Positions 44,801 through 57,200 of a stretch of 64,000 nucleotides of DNA are shown here, piece after piece. The DNA is from Moringa oleifera (Eukaryota; Streptophyta; Magnoliopsida; Brassicales; Moringaceae). The DNA is taken from positions 3,228,501-3,292,500 of the forward strand of contig JAJFZO010000882.1 of the NCBI GenBank assembly GCA_021397835.1. Reading direction: 5' to 3'. How positions within the stretch are numbered: position 1 is the stretch's first letter; the number at the start of each line of letters is the position of its first letter. The notes under the pieces are model-generated. The model was given only the letters and a program-made list of their open reading frames with translations, was not told the DNA's origin and made no database searches. Made by a program: the position numbers and the translations under genes.

Positions 44801-45186
44801 TGCCTAATGGCCTTAATTTTGCTACTCATCTTAAAGCCATATGCAAACTGGTTAGAGCCAGAGAAGAAGAGGCGTACCTTCCTTCTCATGTCATTTCCAA
44901 TACTACTCATCAGTTGTCGCTGCAAGGCTTCAGTGGAGAAATCATCCAACAAGTCATCTGCATCGTACATAGCATCTTTCAGCCTGCCAAGCCAAACTCT
45001 CACTTGCTCGTTTTGGGCATGCTGCTTCTCTGCATCCGAAAGCACTGCTTTGATAGTGCAAACGGTGTCCTTGAGTTCTTCGAGCTCATCTTTTGCACCC
45101 CACCACAATGCAATCTCTTGAGCAACATGGGAACCCAGCTTCTTGATTAGCTCGGCAGCAAGTTGAAAGAGAACTGCCTCTGCCAT
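41896..45186 (-). CDS. CNL-C: CC-NB-ARC-LRR disease-resistance protein, 1096 residues
   Basis: This probable intracellular immune receptor has one coding exon, with the ATG at 45186 (MAEAVLFQLAAELIKKLGSH). CC and the first ~430 residues are almost the same as in CNL-B. The P-loop is GIGGLGKTT (198-206), kinase-2 LILDDVW, GLPL CAGVPLAI and RNBS-D CFAYCKLFP. After RNBS-D it diverges (KAYEIDVSDLIYYWMAQGFI) and MHD sits in CKMHDLMHDLA. The LRR is the shortest, with a single copy of the 222-bp unit, and ends GTDWPKIAHIPRITIDYEDI. All NB-ARC motifs are intact. It is followed by the truncated fragment at 41.3 kb and preceded by the relic at 46.8 kb. Confidence 0.95.
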   Translation of the reverse strand: MAEAVLFQLAAELIKKLGSHVAQEIALWWGAKDELEELKDTVCTIKAVLSDAEKQHAQNEQVRVWLGRLKDAMYDADDLLDDFSTEALQRQLMSSIGNDMRRKVRLFFSGSNQFAYGFKMSSKIKAIRQRLDAISKDRVRFHLQEGPVEEKSYMRGGRETHSYVCGEDVIGRDEDKEKIIKMLLNSEENILVVPIVGIGGLGKTTLAQFVYNDEIVQKSFDLRVWVCVSDPFDVKLIVKKMIKSVTYRDPGDLEMDQLQNQFREKIDGKKYLLILDDVWNEDRNKWLNLEHLLRDGMKGSRMIVTARSTKVAEAVGVSSPYVLKGLSENEAWGLFMRVAVKRGEEPKNEGVVEIGKKIVRKCAGVPLAIKTIGGLLYFKDPEGEWSLFENEEFSGITQQDDDILPTLKLSYDYLPSYLKNCFAYCKLFPKAYEIDVSDLIYYWMAQGFIESTNQRQCLEEIGMQYFKELLCRSFFQEVKIDKWKKRISCKMHDLMHDLAISVGGKESILMRNSNDESLIDGKTRHVSFDFFDIDSASWQIPSALLKQNKIRTLLWLSFYGRPSEAQLNSIILNSRKLRTLDFLNLNLVTVPNTIGKLKHLRYLTFYGDTQLKTLPNSITKLQNLQVLKLLNCYNLQRLPPNIRKLVSLTCLEIKGCNKLSYMPRGIGQLSSLQRLDIFKMDERDDANGEPSAGLSELSGLNNLRGELTIQNLGCLKNGAWECRAANLKAKKHLHSLTLCWNRNRNEASAIADEDMQMELLEPHHNLKELSMWYYRGERFPSWLSSLTNLVHLELSACTNCQHLPELDRLTCLQSLKITYAINMEYIEENDVYWDSVFPSLQKLVLTKCPNLKGWWRRRDDHNMRERELPWFPCLSELVVRDCPKLSTMPSFPLVEEKLEWNRGSWKPVQQTMRMKMSCSTSSSLPFPLSKLKSLALWSIEDLECLPEEGFRGLTCLRSLTIASCERLNSLSGVLQHLTALEKLEIVYCEEVDLSDLDDLQFQGLRSLSILTIWGLPKLESLPESLQHVVSLKQLEIHECPNLTSLPFWMNCLTSLRELDIQDCPHLSKTCQIDTGTDWPKIAHIPRITIDYEDIQQ

Positions 45187-46215
45187 TATCACTGAACCGT
45201 TATTGAGGTGAAAGCAGATTTAGTCAGAAACAAATTCGTAAGTGTTTAAGATTTGCAAGAGGAAGAGTAGGTTGCAGTGAAATCTTGACTAGCTTTATGG
45301 ACTGTTGTGAACAATTCCTGCTCTTCCATCTAGACTTTTCATCCTTGATCATGGAAAGCGTGACAACCAAGTTTGTCTGAAAAGTCTCGTCTTGTGGCAA
45401 AGCAGCTTTCAGCGCCCCACCACCCTCAATATTAAACTATTGCAGCAGAGACTTCACCCATTCCTCAATTATTTATTACAAGAGGAAACCCACAAACACT
45501 TTACCAGGAAAAATTAACTCTGGCATACTCATCTGTATATTAAAGAACTTCTAATTCGGCATCCATGTTCGAACGCCAGTTACCATAAGAGATTAATACA
45601 ACTTTTGATGAATTTTTAATCTTAGACGTCCATCGAGCTTTAATCCCAGTTACCATAAGAGATTAAATTAAAATATTTTTCCCTAAATTTATCATTCATT
45701 ATCAGTAAAACTTCATTAATATTGAGGAGTATCTTATGCATTCTAGATATCATCTTCCAAATTAGCAATCAAAGAAAGCAAATGACTATTTACTTTTAAG
45801 TATCAATTACCATCTTATTTTATAAAACAGGCAAGCTCACCTATGTTGACAATTTATGTGCTTATTATTTTCAAATAAATGCGACAATTACCATCAAGAC
45901 CTCAGTCAAAATGCAGAAACTATGAGGAGGAGACATGATGCATGAAGATGCATAAATTATTAAAGGATTTTTCATCCTCTGAATTATTGCAAGCATTACA
46001 GACAAGTGTTGCCTGAAAAGTCTTTCATGTTGTCCAAAAGCAGCTTTCAATACCCCACCACTCTCAATTGCATTGTTGCAGCAGAGACTTCACCACAATC
46101 CTAAATTGTTTGATACAAGAGGGTCCAGGAAGCCACAAGCACTTACAAGGAAAAGTCAATTGTGGCATACTCATCTATAAATTAAAGACCTTCTCATTCA
46201 GCATCCTGTCTTGAT
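45187..46215. repeat. B/C/D-type CNL 5' flank with two promoter modules, copy 2
   Basis: This copy of 37743-38770 is at an offset of 7444 and has few differences (TATCTTATG for TATGTTATG near 45730). Modules lie near 45345-45560 and 45985-46205. The upstream ORF of 42 codons is kept at 45352-45224. Confidence 0.8.
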
Positions 46216-46772
46216 TATGATACAATTGGTGCCGTTTCAGTTAAGGTCAACTCAAGCATTCAATATAACAAAATGTCTTTTAACTTTCTATATCTAAATT
46301 GATTATTATAAAGCTATTCATTAATATCCTACATGCATGACTTACAATATGAAGTATTAAGGTTTAGTTTGGTCTTTGTGAATATGCAATCTTGGCCAAG
46401 ATACTAGTGATGCCAATACCCAGACAGATTTCAGAGTGAAGCATTGCAGTGTTTAATTGCATGAAGAAATATTAGAAATTAGCATTTTCATATTTCACTA
46501 ATTAGTTATCTAAATTGGATGAATTCCTTGACCACATAATTTTATTCTAAAGTAAAACTTAAAAAGGAACAGAAATGAAAAAAAGCAAAATAGAAGAGAT
46601 GAGATAGTTACCACTCCATTTTTAGATATTAATGGAAGAAATGTAGTGTTGATAAGGTGCATCAGTTGGATCTCTGTTTCTGACAGTGATGAAGAAGGGA
46701 AAGAAAGAAGGATGGGCGAGACTGTTTAAATGTTCAAAATAATTGAAGCTGAGTAGTAGAAATACAATTCTT

Positions 46773-47181
46773 ATATATAGGATGTGAGCAATATTGGGCC
46801 AATCAGTACCAGTGTCTTTTTTGGCATGCTTTAGACTAGTGGAGACAATCCCAAAAATTCAAATTTTGTAACGAGGTAAGTCGATCCATCCCAAGAGGCA
46901 GTGACCTCAAATTGGGACATTTCCAAATTGCAAGTGTCTTCAACGAGACAACAGATTGAAATGACAGGACTCCGGCAAAGATACCAGCTTCGGAAGTCCT
47001 CCAATATGCAGCATCCAAAGACTTTGAAGGCCCTGAAATTGCAACTCATCTAAATCTGGGAGATCCAGCTCTTTGCAGTCATATTTCATCAACTCCCCAA
47101 GGGCACTGAGATGTTGCAACACACCACACAGAGAATTCAGCCTTTCACATCTTTCAATATTCAGAGAGCGGAGACAAGTTA
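46773..47181 (-). pseudogene. Frameshifted LRR C-terminal CNL relic, copy of the 39.4 kb one
   Basis: It shares the same tail (TATAGGATGTGAGCAATATTGG) and the same GTTGAAATGACAGGACTCCG lesion as 39377-39876, so the lesion predates duplication. It stops at 47181 at GACAAGTT|AATAGTGGCTGAG, where a repeat also found at 51406 begins. Confidence 0.8.
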
Positions 47182-47360
47182 ATAGTGGCTGAGGTTGTAT
47201 TTTAATAAATTAAAGAGACAGATGATTACAACTTGATGTCATATGTAGTTGATCGAATTGCTCTAAATTAATAGAATATATATCATAAATAGACTAAATA
47301 ATTTAATGTGCATGTGTGTTTGTCATGTTGTAGCCATATGAAGGCCGGAGATTGAATTAC
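47181..47360. repeat. Dispersed spacer repeat, pair with 51406-51575
   Basis: Both copies start AATAGTGGCTGAG and run through TTGTATTTTAATAAATTAAA and ATTGCTCT.AATTAAT to ATATGAA at roughly 80% similarity by eye. Related scraps (TTAGTTGGAGAGGATTATT) follow at 47662 and 51682. No coding potential is seen. Confidence 0.6.
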
Positions 47361-47789
47361 ACTAAATTTATGCTTTTGTTTTTAAATATGAAAATTATTA
47401 CATCTCATCGTAATTTTATATTGATAATAAATTCAAAATAGAAATATAATATTTCTTTTAAGTAAGTCTCTTATTAATGTAAAAATCATCTTATATGGTT
47501 GAATAATATCTCTTCCAGCACAAACATTTGGAAGCCATCGTAAGATTAATATGTCTAAACATCTGGAATTATATATATGTATTTTAACTATTTACTTTCC
47601 AAGTAAATAGTTAATGTTAAGTAAATTACTTCTCCTTCTTTATTATTTCTATTTCTTTAATTAGTTGGAGAGGATTATTTTTTCATAGCTAATTTGAAAA
47701 ACGTGAGTGCCACGAACCTTTACTAATAATTAAGAAGTTGTTTTTTGATCAAGAACAAAATGCTTGATTAATCATACTTAATTAATGGT

Positions 47790-47870
47790 TTGGCTTCTTG
47801 CATCATTCATCATAGTCACTATTATGAGATTGTGCCGCTTCTTGCATCATTCATCATAGTCACTATTCTT
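47790..47870. repeat. 44-bp tandem duplication
   Basis: The sequence CTTCTTGCATCATTCATCAT followed by AGTCACTATT occurs at 47794 and 47838, separated by 44 bp. A similar motif (CTTCTTGCATCATTCCATTA) occurs in the CNL 3' flanks near 30122, 32809 and 58199, so this is a flank relic. Confidence 0.85.
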
Positions 47871-49705
47871 CTCATCTTCCAAATTGCATGCCTAGCCACA
47901 TGAATTAATCAAGTAATTATTCTTTAAACATTTTCTCAAATATTAATTCATCATAGTTTATGTGTTTATAATTTTCAAATAGATTTGGCAATACATCAAC
48001 CATATTCCAGTATATGATGATTAGAGCAGAGGCAGAGGCAGAGGCAGTTTTCTTTTCACAAATTTCTAGTCTTCCTGTGTTGTTCAACAGATCACTCAAA
48101 TCAAATTAAACAATGGAAAGAATTTTATGCATGAAGCTTAAAGACTTCTGACTGCACCAAATGGTGTCAGAGTCTCAGAATCTTTGCATTTGAATAGTTC
48201 CCTCTTGCAGATTTTCCGGTAGAAGCTAAATGGTCAAAACTGAATTTGCAGATAGTATTTGAAGAATTGCAGTGCTGGTAAGGTGCAATAGTTGGATCTC
48301 GGTTTCTGCAGAATCATGATATGTACACTGAGAAATGAAGGAAGCATAACTGCGCAGAGAAGAGGGAATAGCACCAACCTTCCAATTAAACCCTGCTGTA
48401 AGCAATCAAAAGAATGAGACTGCGTAAATATGCAAAAGAATTGAAGCTGAGGACAATCCAGAACGTGACCAATGGAGAACTGAATTAATTAAAACAAGGA
48501 TCGATCAATCAAACGTAATCAAAGTTATAGTGATTTGGCCAAAGAGCCAAACTCCATTTTCAGAATCCTTTTTTTTTTTTAATCTGCAATAATTGAAAAT
48601 TCTGCACGAATTTGTTTAAGAACATGGGTAAATATAGTATTAGTAACTAAAATATTATTATCTCGAGCAAGGCAACGACCCTTGAGAAGAAGCAGATGAA
48701 GGAGACTGCAAACACTAGTGATGTTGTGAGCAATATTGGTCTAGCTAAGCACATATCTCAGCATTAATGGTCAGAAGAGTCGTGGTACTTCAACAATGGC
48801 TAGCTCTTCAACTGCTGTGGTTCTCGAAGTTCGCTGAAATTTAAATGTTTCAATTTTCATGTATTAATCTCTCTAGTTTGTGCTCCTTTTCTCCTGTATC
48901 ATGAGAAAAGAAAAGCAAGTTTAGCATCAACACATGAAAGATAATGAACTTACTTTAAAGATGATTTATAAAATGTAAACAAATGGTCTATATTCTTAAA
49001 TAATACCATTTAGCAATGACAAAGCTTTGCACTTAACCAAAACCATTATTCAAGCTCGGTTTTTACCCGTGTAAATTAAGTGCTTACTAGAAAATCAAGA
49101 TTGTAATAACTAGAGTGAGAATAACAATGAATAGGTTAATATTTTATTGAAGTTTCCAATATCCTAAGATTGTAACAGCGTAGGTCTGGTTCCTTGCACT
49201 TATTTCCTAAAGCCGGTTTCTTGAATCCTACTTCCTTGACCGGGTTAACAGACTATGGGTATGATCCCACACGCATGAGTGGCTATATATGCAGTTAAAA
49301 GGTTTAATTTGATCATTGTCAATGTGCTATCTTGAAGCATATATTAGTGATGCCAATACACAAACATGTCAGATTGAAGCATTGCCGTGTCTACGTGAAG
49401 AAATTTCATATTCCAATTAGTTATCTAAATTGTATGGAGTTCTTGACTAGATATATTAATTGCCTTTAAAAATAAAACTTAAGAAGGGACAGAAATGAAA
49501 AGACAAAATAGAAGAAATGAGATAATTACCTGCATTCAACTTGCAGTATTAAGGGGAAGAAATGTAGTGCTGATACGGTGCATTAGTTGGATCTCTGTTT
49601 CTGCCAGTCATGAAGAAGAGAAGGAGAGAAGGATAGGTGAGTTAGAGTGTTTAAATAAGCAAAATAATTGAAGCCTCAGGAGTTGAATGCATGTACTAAC
49701 CTTAG
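47870..49705. other. Spacer with CNL 3'-flank relics
   Basis: No gene is supported. A degraded CNL 3'UTR exon can be read near 48250-48310 (GTGCTGGTAAGGTGCAATAG, then TTGGATCTC.GTTTCTGC). The 3' flank of the 49.7 kb relic occupies 49090-49705, with CCTAAAGCCGGTTTCTTGAA near 49211 and the UTR exon near 49528. A hexanucleotide GAGGCA run lies at 48025-48043. Confidence 0.5.
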
Positions 49706-50537
49706 TTATAACCTTCGAATCCCTTGGAAGTCAGTTAGGATACATGGTATGCGGGCAATCTTGGGCCAATCAGTGCCTGTCTCTTTTTGGCATGTTTCAA
49801 ACAAGTCGAGACAACATAAGATATCCAATTTCTGTAAAGAGGTAAGATGTTCCATCCAACAGGGAGTGACCTCAAATTCGGACATGCATGAGTGACCTCC
49901 AATTTCTGTAAAATGATTTTTGACTGTATCATCTCTATAAACAAGTTGAGCAAGTGTGGTTTTTCCTAATCCTCCAATACCCACAACTGGAACCACCAAA
50001 AAATTTTCTTCAGAATTGAGAAGAATCTTCATTGTTTTCCTTTTATCTTCATCCCTTCCAATAACATTCTCTCCGCATACATAAGAGTGAGAAGACTGCG
50101 TTGGCCTGCACACAGAGGATTTCTCTTCTGGTCTTGTTTCTAAATGAAATTTTCTTTCTGCTGCAATCTCATCTAGCCTCTCTCTGATTGCCTTAACTTT
50201 ATGACCATACGAAAGCTTGTTTGAAAATGCGTACCTCCTTCAAGATCTTATTTCCAGCCATCAGTTGACGATGTAGAGCTTCGGTGGAGAAATCATCCAG
50301 CAAGTCGTCTGCATCGTAGACTGCATCTTTCAGCTTTCCAAGCCAATCTTTGACTTGATTGTTGTGTGATTGCTGCTCCCGTACATCAAGAAGCACCGCA
50401 TGAACAGTAGAAAGAGTGCTCTTCAATTTGGCAAGCTCACTTTCCACGTTCCACCACAATCCAATTTCTTGGACAACCCGGGAGCCCAGCTTTTTTATGA
50501 GCTCTCCAGCAATGTCAAAGAGAATTGCCTCTGCCAT
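49706..50537 (-). pseudogene. CNL deletion chimera: CC and P-loop joined to the LRR tail
   Basis: The ATG at 50537 opens an A-type coiled coil (MAEAILFDIAGELIKKLGSR through DADDLLDDF) that shifts out of frame after EVRIF. An 11-nt deletion relative to CNL-A (TTCTCAAGTTC lost near 50229) ends the frame at 50199. A shifted frame resumes with NKLSYGHKVKAIRERLDEIA and RDEDKRKTMKILLNSEENFL, then the P-loop VVGIGGLGKTTLAQL. It jumps within HF|TEIGGHSCMSEF to the terminal LRR and tail (TCQKETGTDWPKIA) at 49706. Kinase-2, GLPL, MHD and nearly all LRRs are missing. As it stands it is a pseudogene. Confidence 0.9.
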
Positions 50538-53180
50538 TGGTGAAGGGTGATGATCTAAGTAGAAGCTTGATTAGGAAAGATTTTGAAAATGGTAAGAGTT
50601 GAGAGAGGAAGAGCAGTGAGATGCTTTGTGAAGATGAGCGACCTGGTCTGTTATGAAGTTGACCCAAGGCGTCGTTAATTATATGAAGATGAGCTCAAAG
50701 TTGTCATCCAGTAGTATTACAAGTAATCTAAATAATTATATGTACATTTTCTTGTCATATTGTGGACATGCCAACAAGTAATGTGCATGTGACTGTCATG
50801 ATGGGGCGTATCAAGATTAAAGGTTAATATCAAATATAAATTTGATCTCCACAAGCGAGATACACGTTCTTCATTGCTGACAATAAAATGTTTCATAAGC
50901 TTTATTATTAATAGATTCAACAGCCTGGAAGGCATTCATGGCTGCATTATATAGTTCCTATTGCAGCATTAATTAAGGAGTACCTCCTAGCCAAAGCATA
51001 TATATATATATATATATATAGTTGAAAATAGAGACTATGATGCAGCAATGTTTCAACTCGTCGAGAATTTAAAATTCTTGAGATTCCATCTTTTGAGCAC
51101 TAAGCAAGCTGACCATATGCAAATCAGCTTGTGTAAAATAGGTGAGCACTCTGAGAGGTGAATGGTCACATTTAAGTGCTTCTTCTCTAAGAATTCTCCA
51201 AACCAAGCTTGGTTATTTTTGTTATAAGCTCTTGGCCCAATACCTGACACTGCTTGTGGAGAGATCCTCTTTTCTTCGATGGTGCAAGAGGGGCTTAGCT
51301 GCCTTCCCATTATTTGCAGTTGACTAAGGCCTTGATATCATGCGAAAATGTGACCATTTGTTTGAAAATAAAATAAATTGCTTGTGCTAATACAAAACCT
51401 TATTTAATAGTGGCTGAGATTGTATTTTAATAAATTAAACAAAATGAATAATTATACTTTGATTTGATCTGTATTTGATAAAATTGCTCTGAATTAATTA
51501 TAATACATATTATAAGTAAACTAAATAATTTAATATACATGTTCTTCTCATGTTGTCACCATATGAATTAGACTAGAGATCCAATGTAATCGAGAAAACA
51601 ACTAATTAATGTGATTTATGTATCTGTCAATCCAATTAAAATTTTAAGTAAAGAGTCTTCCAATTGTTTTGATTCCTTATTAGTTGGAGAGGATTATTCT
51701 TTCACAGCTAATTTAAAAGATGTGATTGCCACATCTTAATAAATTGAATTGGTTTAATTTTTTTATTACATTTAAAGCAATTTGATCAGTACTTTAATTG
51801 GGAATTCCTTTTAGCTTCGTTGATTTAGCGTGCAGTTACGGTCTCCCAAGTGTCATTGTTATTGCTCAGTACCCACCAGTGAAGTTGGCAGACTCAACTC
51901 AGTCCTCCTAAAATAAAGAGAAGCTTTTACAAGCAGAGCTCTTACGCTTCCTTAATGCTCTGCTTTTAAACTTAATTAAACTTAACTTGTTATCGTTTGC
52001 TACTCATAGTTTTACTTTTCACTGCAAGGTTTCTTATTGCTTTGCAATTTCCAGTGTTCTCTTTTACTAGTCTTTTGTTTCCATTCTTTTAAGGTAAGAT
52101 ATGTTAGACCATTTGTTGATAGGATAAATGCTAAGAACTAAATTTGTCTTTGATTTTTTTGGCCTTCAGCAATTAATCGGTAAGTGTTGCTTCTTTTAAT
52201 TCTTCTGTCCCTTATAGTTCATCAGTTTCTACAGTTTGATTGATTGATGTACTTAGTTACGAAAAAAAAAAAATCTTACAACTTTTAAATAATAAAGAAT
52301 AGAGAATTTAAAAGATTATTTACTGGGTCTTAATAATGGATTAAAAAAGAGAGAAGTTTCTTCATCTATTTTTGTAGGAGAATAACCTTTTAATTAAAAA
52401 AATAAGATACTATATAAAAATAAATTTATTTTTTTGGGTCAAATTTTTTTTTTACTGAAGCATGCAATAACAATTTTGCTCAAAATAGTAAATAAATCTT
52501 TAAAACATTTAAGCTAATAGAAGTAAACATCATCCAATTGATACCATGTGACATTTGCCCAACTTTTGTGTTTGTACATAAGCTTTAGATTCATGCATTA
52601 ATTGCGTTTTTTGTAAATTTGATTTACAATTATAATTATTAAAAATTAAAAACAAAAATTAAAGAGTATTGAGAGAAGGACTTCAATAACTTCATAAGAA
52701 ATTTTGATCTCTTTCACTTGCCTCTTAATTAGTTTTGATTAGTTCTTAGATGCTCTCATCATCTTCCTCACTTTTCTTCCTTACCAAAATATATCCCCAA
52801 CCCAAGTTTTATTATTTTTGGTATAAGTTTTTATGTTTCAAAAATAACTGGCTAGATTGGGGCTTGTAATTAGATCATTATCGAATCTCTTTGTGTTGTT
52901 TTTTAGTGAGATCGATCATTTGCGACTTTGGATTAAATTCTTAATTAGCTGTCGTAAGAACATCTCTCTTAACTTTCTGTTATCTATGTAAATCCTTCAC
53001 CAAGAGTGAAATTCTTAATGATTGTTGTTTTTATTATTTGAACATTAGTTTGAACAAATAAAGCTTTATTATATATTGTGATTAAAATAAAAATGTCATT
53101 TGAATTTTAGAGCTAGCAAGTCAAATTATTAAATTTCTTGCATCATTGTATCAAGAAGTGATACAATGTTGAAATAAACT
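50538..53180. other. A-type 5' flank of the relic and AT-rich spacer
   Basis: The first 200 nt match the flank relic at 23.46-23.58 kb (GAGAGGAAGAGyrGyGrGATG). A (TA)n tract lies at 50999-51020. A block at 51815-52250 matches 21715-21900. A further block from 52255 (AATCTTACAACTT) matches 26700-26800. No gene is seen. Confidence 0.55.
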
Positions 53181-53184
53181 CATG

Positions 53185-54260
53185 AAGTAGATTTTAGTAT
53201 AGTTAAGGGGTATCTGACAATTAAAAACTATATAGATAATTGAAATAAAAATTATGATGCGACACAATGTTAACTTTATAAAAAATGTAAGTAATATTTT
53301 AAGTACATATTAGTTCATTTATTCTTTTTTTTTTTTTGGTCACTTATTAGTTGAAGATGATCATTCTTTGATATATAACTAATTTGAAAGATGTAAATTA
53401 ATATCACTCATTCAATATTTTTCACTAATTATTCACTTGTTTAATGCCAAGACCAAATCAACTAAAATTTTACCATAATAAATATAATTAATCAATTTGA
53501 TTTATGAGTGAATTAACTTTTTGATCAGTGAAAATGAAGAGAGGGACATTTATCTTTTAAGTTAACTCAAATAAAATGATTTTCTTTGATTAATAAAAAT
53601 TCTAAAAAAAAGTAAACAATTATTTATTTTATATATTAATTAAAATCACAAACAAATTTGTTGAGTTGATTTTGATATAATTAAAGAATATCTCATTATC
53701 GTTGAAACACATATAAGTAATTAAGATAAAATTATGAACAACATAACGCTGAATTTGTTTAGAAAAAGAATGATTTTTTATTAATAAAAGTTTTGTAACA
53801 AATTAAAAAATAAATAATTATGCATTTTAAACGTTAATTAAAATTGCCAACAAACTTGTCAAGTTGGTTTTGATATAATTAAAAAGTATGTGATTGCTAA
53901 AATACATATGAGTAACTGAAATAAAAAATTATAAACAACATAATGCTGAATTTATCAAAAAAAAGTAAATACTTATTTATATGAAATATTAATTAAATTC
54001 ACGATCCAATTTGTCAAAGTTGATTTTGATATAATTAAAGAGTATGCTATCCCTAAAATACATATGACTAATTGAAAAAAAAATTATAAGTAACATAATG
54101 CTGAATTTGTAGGGAAAAAAAAAGTGAACGATTAATGAAAATGTTGATTAAAACAGTGAAACAAGTTGTGAAATTGATTTTAATAAAGTTTAAAGTATGT
54201 AAGAGTGAACAAATATTTGAATAATTAAAATAAAAACTATAATGTAACGTAATGTTAAAC
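53185..54260. repeat. Degenerate tandem spacer repeat, longest run
   Basis: The core TTGATTTTGATATAATTAAAG occurs at 53665, 53863, 54019 and 54173, with a weaker copy at 53187. Spacings in the main run are 198, 156 and 154 bp. The shared following motif is CATA.GACTAATTGAAA and AACATAATGCTGAATTTG. Related units lie at 22.5 and 26.9-27.4 kb. Confidence 0.7.
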
Positions 54261-54299
54261 TTGTCAAAAATCTAACTCATATTTGAAGTAGATAATGGT

Positions 54300-57200
54300 T
54301 TCTTTTTTTGTTTTTTTTTTTCTTCTTTTCTATTTTCCATCCATTTTAACTTATATTATACAAAGCCATTGTTGACTTCTGGTCAACCTTCCAAATAACA
54401 GCAGATCGAGAGAGCAACAAATAGAAGGCGACCAAAACGTCATTTTCTTTTAATTGAAAGAATCAAAAGATGTTTGACGTAGTTAAAAAGATGGAACCAA
54501 AATTGAAAGTTAAAAAGGATCAAATACTTAAAATAGAAAATCAAGCCAAATAATAATAAAATCAATATCCTCTATCGAAAGATGTTGACATAGTTAAAAA
54601 TTTTATAAATTAACATGATAAATTATAAAAATATTTTTTATTTTTTATTTTTAAAAAATCAACATAAAATTTAGATCGCATAAGATTTTTTTAATAATAA
54701 TAAAAGTGAATATAACTAAATTATATTTTAAGAATAGAACACTATATATCATCGGTAAAATCACGTCTATGTACTAAAAGGTATTAATGCGTCGGTCCAT
54801 TCTAATTATCATTTTTTTCTTTAGTTTGACATTTGCATAACTAGGCATAAAATATTATAAGTAAAAGTAATTACTTCTCAAACATTCTCTAAAAGATTCA
54901 AAGAATGCTCGAAGTTTATCTGATTGAATACGTAACATATAATCATCATAATATTTAATTTGAATTAAAAATAATACATAGCAATGAGAATAACAATAAA
55001 AAAACTAAAATTAAAAATACAAAATATCTTAAATATAATCATATAAACAAAAACAATCATAATGATACTTGCAAATTGTTTAACCTTTTAAGTACTTGAG
55101 ATTTTATTTTTGCAACAAAAATATACTCGAAAACAATACGAATCAATAAGAATAATACATAAAATTTAAAGTTAATTATAATATTAAAAAATAAAATTTA
55201 AAATACTTAAATTTATAAATATAAAATTATTTAGATAAAAATAAGTAATGCTTGAAAATGTCTTGATCTTCAAGAACAACACCAATTTAATTAATATATA
55301 AGTTAATTTAATTGTAAATGATACGTTAACACCAGCGGAAATAGATTTTTAATGATAATTATCAAAGTTACCATTATATATACTAGTAAAATTTTTTTTA
55401 TCATACTCTTAATGATATTTATCAACTAATTACTATTAATAAATATATGGTGATAATTATGAATATTAACTATTAAAGCATATATATTTTTAAAGAGTAT
55501 TGTTTATTATTTTTAAAATAAGTTTGTAATTTTTCAATTTTAAAATTTAAAATTTTAAACTAAATTAATTAATATTGATTTAAATATAATAAAATTATAT
55601 TTATTAAATTATATTTAAATTAAACATATATCTAAAGAAATTAAATTTAAAAAATTAAAAATATAATAAAAACTAAAATACTACAATACCTTAAACATTT
55701 AATGATAATTATTTAGTAACATAATTATTTAATGACAACCATAAAAATTACTATTATGTATTTTGTAAAAATCTTTTTTTGTCACATTTTTAATAATTTT
55801 TATCTTAAAGTATTATTAATAAAATTTATAATGATAATTGTAAACTTTAGCTATTAAACTATATATAATTGGCGGCTATTGTTTTACATCAAGTTCACAA
55901 CTATTTATTTTTTAAAATTATAAAAATTTAATGTTGTAAATACCTCAATGGTGATTTCTTATCAATTTTTCCGTTGATTACAACATGACACATTTTCAAT
56001 GAAGCAAACGTTTTCTAAAGTTATAAATATTTTTTTAAAAAATTCATGCATCAAGCTTAGTAACAAAAATTCAGTTTAACTAATTAGACTTCATAAAAAT
56101 TATAATTAAATGCAATTTAATTGTGATAGGTGAAATATATATAACAGATGATCCATTAAAAAAATACAATCAAAAGAAAGTGGGCATATTGAGCCTATTG
56201 AAGTGTTGACTTCAATTAGAGTCTAAATATTTCTTAGACGATTCACCCTTGAGGACTTTCGAATTTTTTTTTATCACAATAGCATTTTAATCTTTTAATT
56301 TCCCTTAAAATAATTAATCGATAATGAATTTCAAAATTTATTTTTTTAGATTCATCATTGGTCTCATCAAAATTAATAATTTATAATTTATAATTTTACA
56401 TATAAATATATTTTAACTTCATAGGTTGGATAGGATTCTCAAATCAATAATCTTAAAATGAACACATTGCACCAGGGAATCAATTAGAGGCACCGGAACT
56501 TAGTGACTATTGGACAAAAAATTATGCTAATTAAATGAGCTTGATGCACAATTTTTTTTTATTATGATGTATAAATATATTTTTAAAAATATTAATATAA
56601 AATAAATCAATAGATTTTTCTCTTAAATTTATTTGTCAAAATAAGTAAAAATATTATTAAGAAATTAGTTTGCCACATAATATAAAGTCTTAGTCAGCCA
56701 AGATATATTAAAATTAATTTAAAATAATAATAAAAAGATACCAAAACTTACCAATGAATGTCAACTAAATAAAAATTTATGATAGATTATATAACGTATT
56801 AAAATAATGCATTTCAAGAATTTAAAAGCCTAATACGGTCGCTCTGACTTTCTGTGAGAAAGTAAGATTTAATAGCTTTTTTCAGCTTTGTGCATGGTAC
56901 CTTCAAATAAAAACTTTGTTATCCTTGTTTAAATTTTTTGGAGTTTTTCTTACATGAAAATAAAAATATATTTTTATAATTTATTGTATTAAAATAAAAA
57001 TAAATAAATTTTTAAATAATTATTAAATTATTATATATCAAAAATATTTTAAAAATTTAAAATAATATAGATAAAAAATTTATCAATAAATTAACTTAAT
57101 TTTTTAAAAATTATCAATAGTTAATTAAAGTGACTCATTCATGTGCAGATTATGGTGGGAAGGGAGGCACGCGCAATTAAGTAGGTCATGTGCAGCAGCA

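Noticed and set aside
48025..48055. GAGGCA hexanucleotide run read as an inverted CNL start (MIRAEAEAEAVFF)
   Set aside because: Only about six codons resemble the CNL start, in a simple repeat, with no CNL sequence after it. Chance or a tiny inversion cannot be told apart.
49706..50113. 135-codon P-loop-containing frame taken as an intact short NB protein
   Set aside because: It lacks its own ATG context and coiled coil in frame, and the upstream frame is broken by an 11-nt deletion. It is kept as a pseudogene.
53185..54260. CRISPR-like spaced repeat in the AT-rich array
   Set aside because: Units are degenerate, 154-198 bp apart, A/T-rich and in a plant nuclear context, and no cas genes are present.
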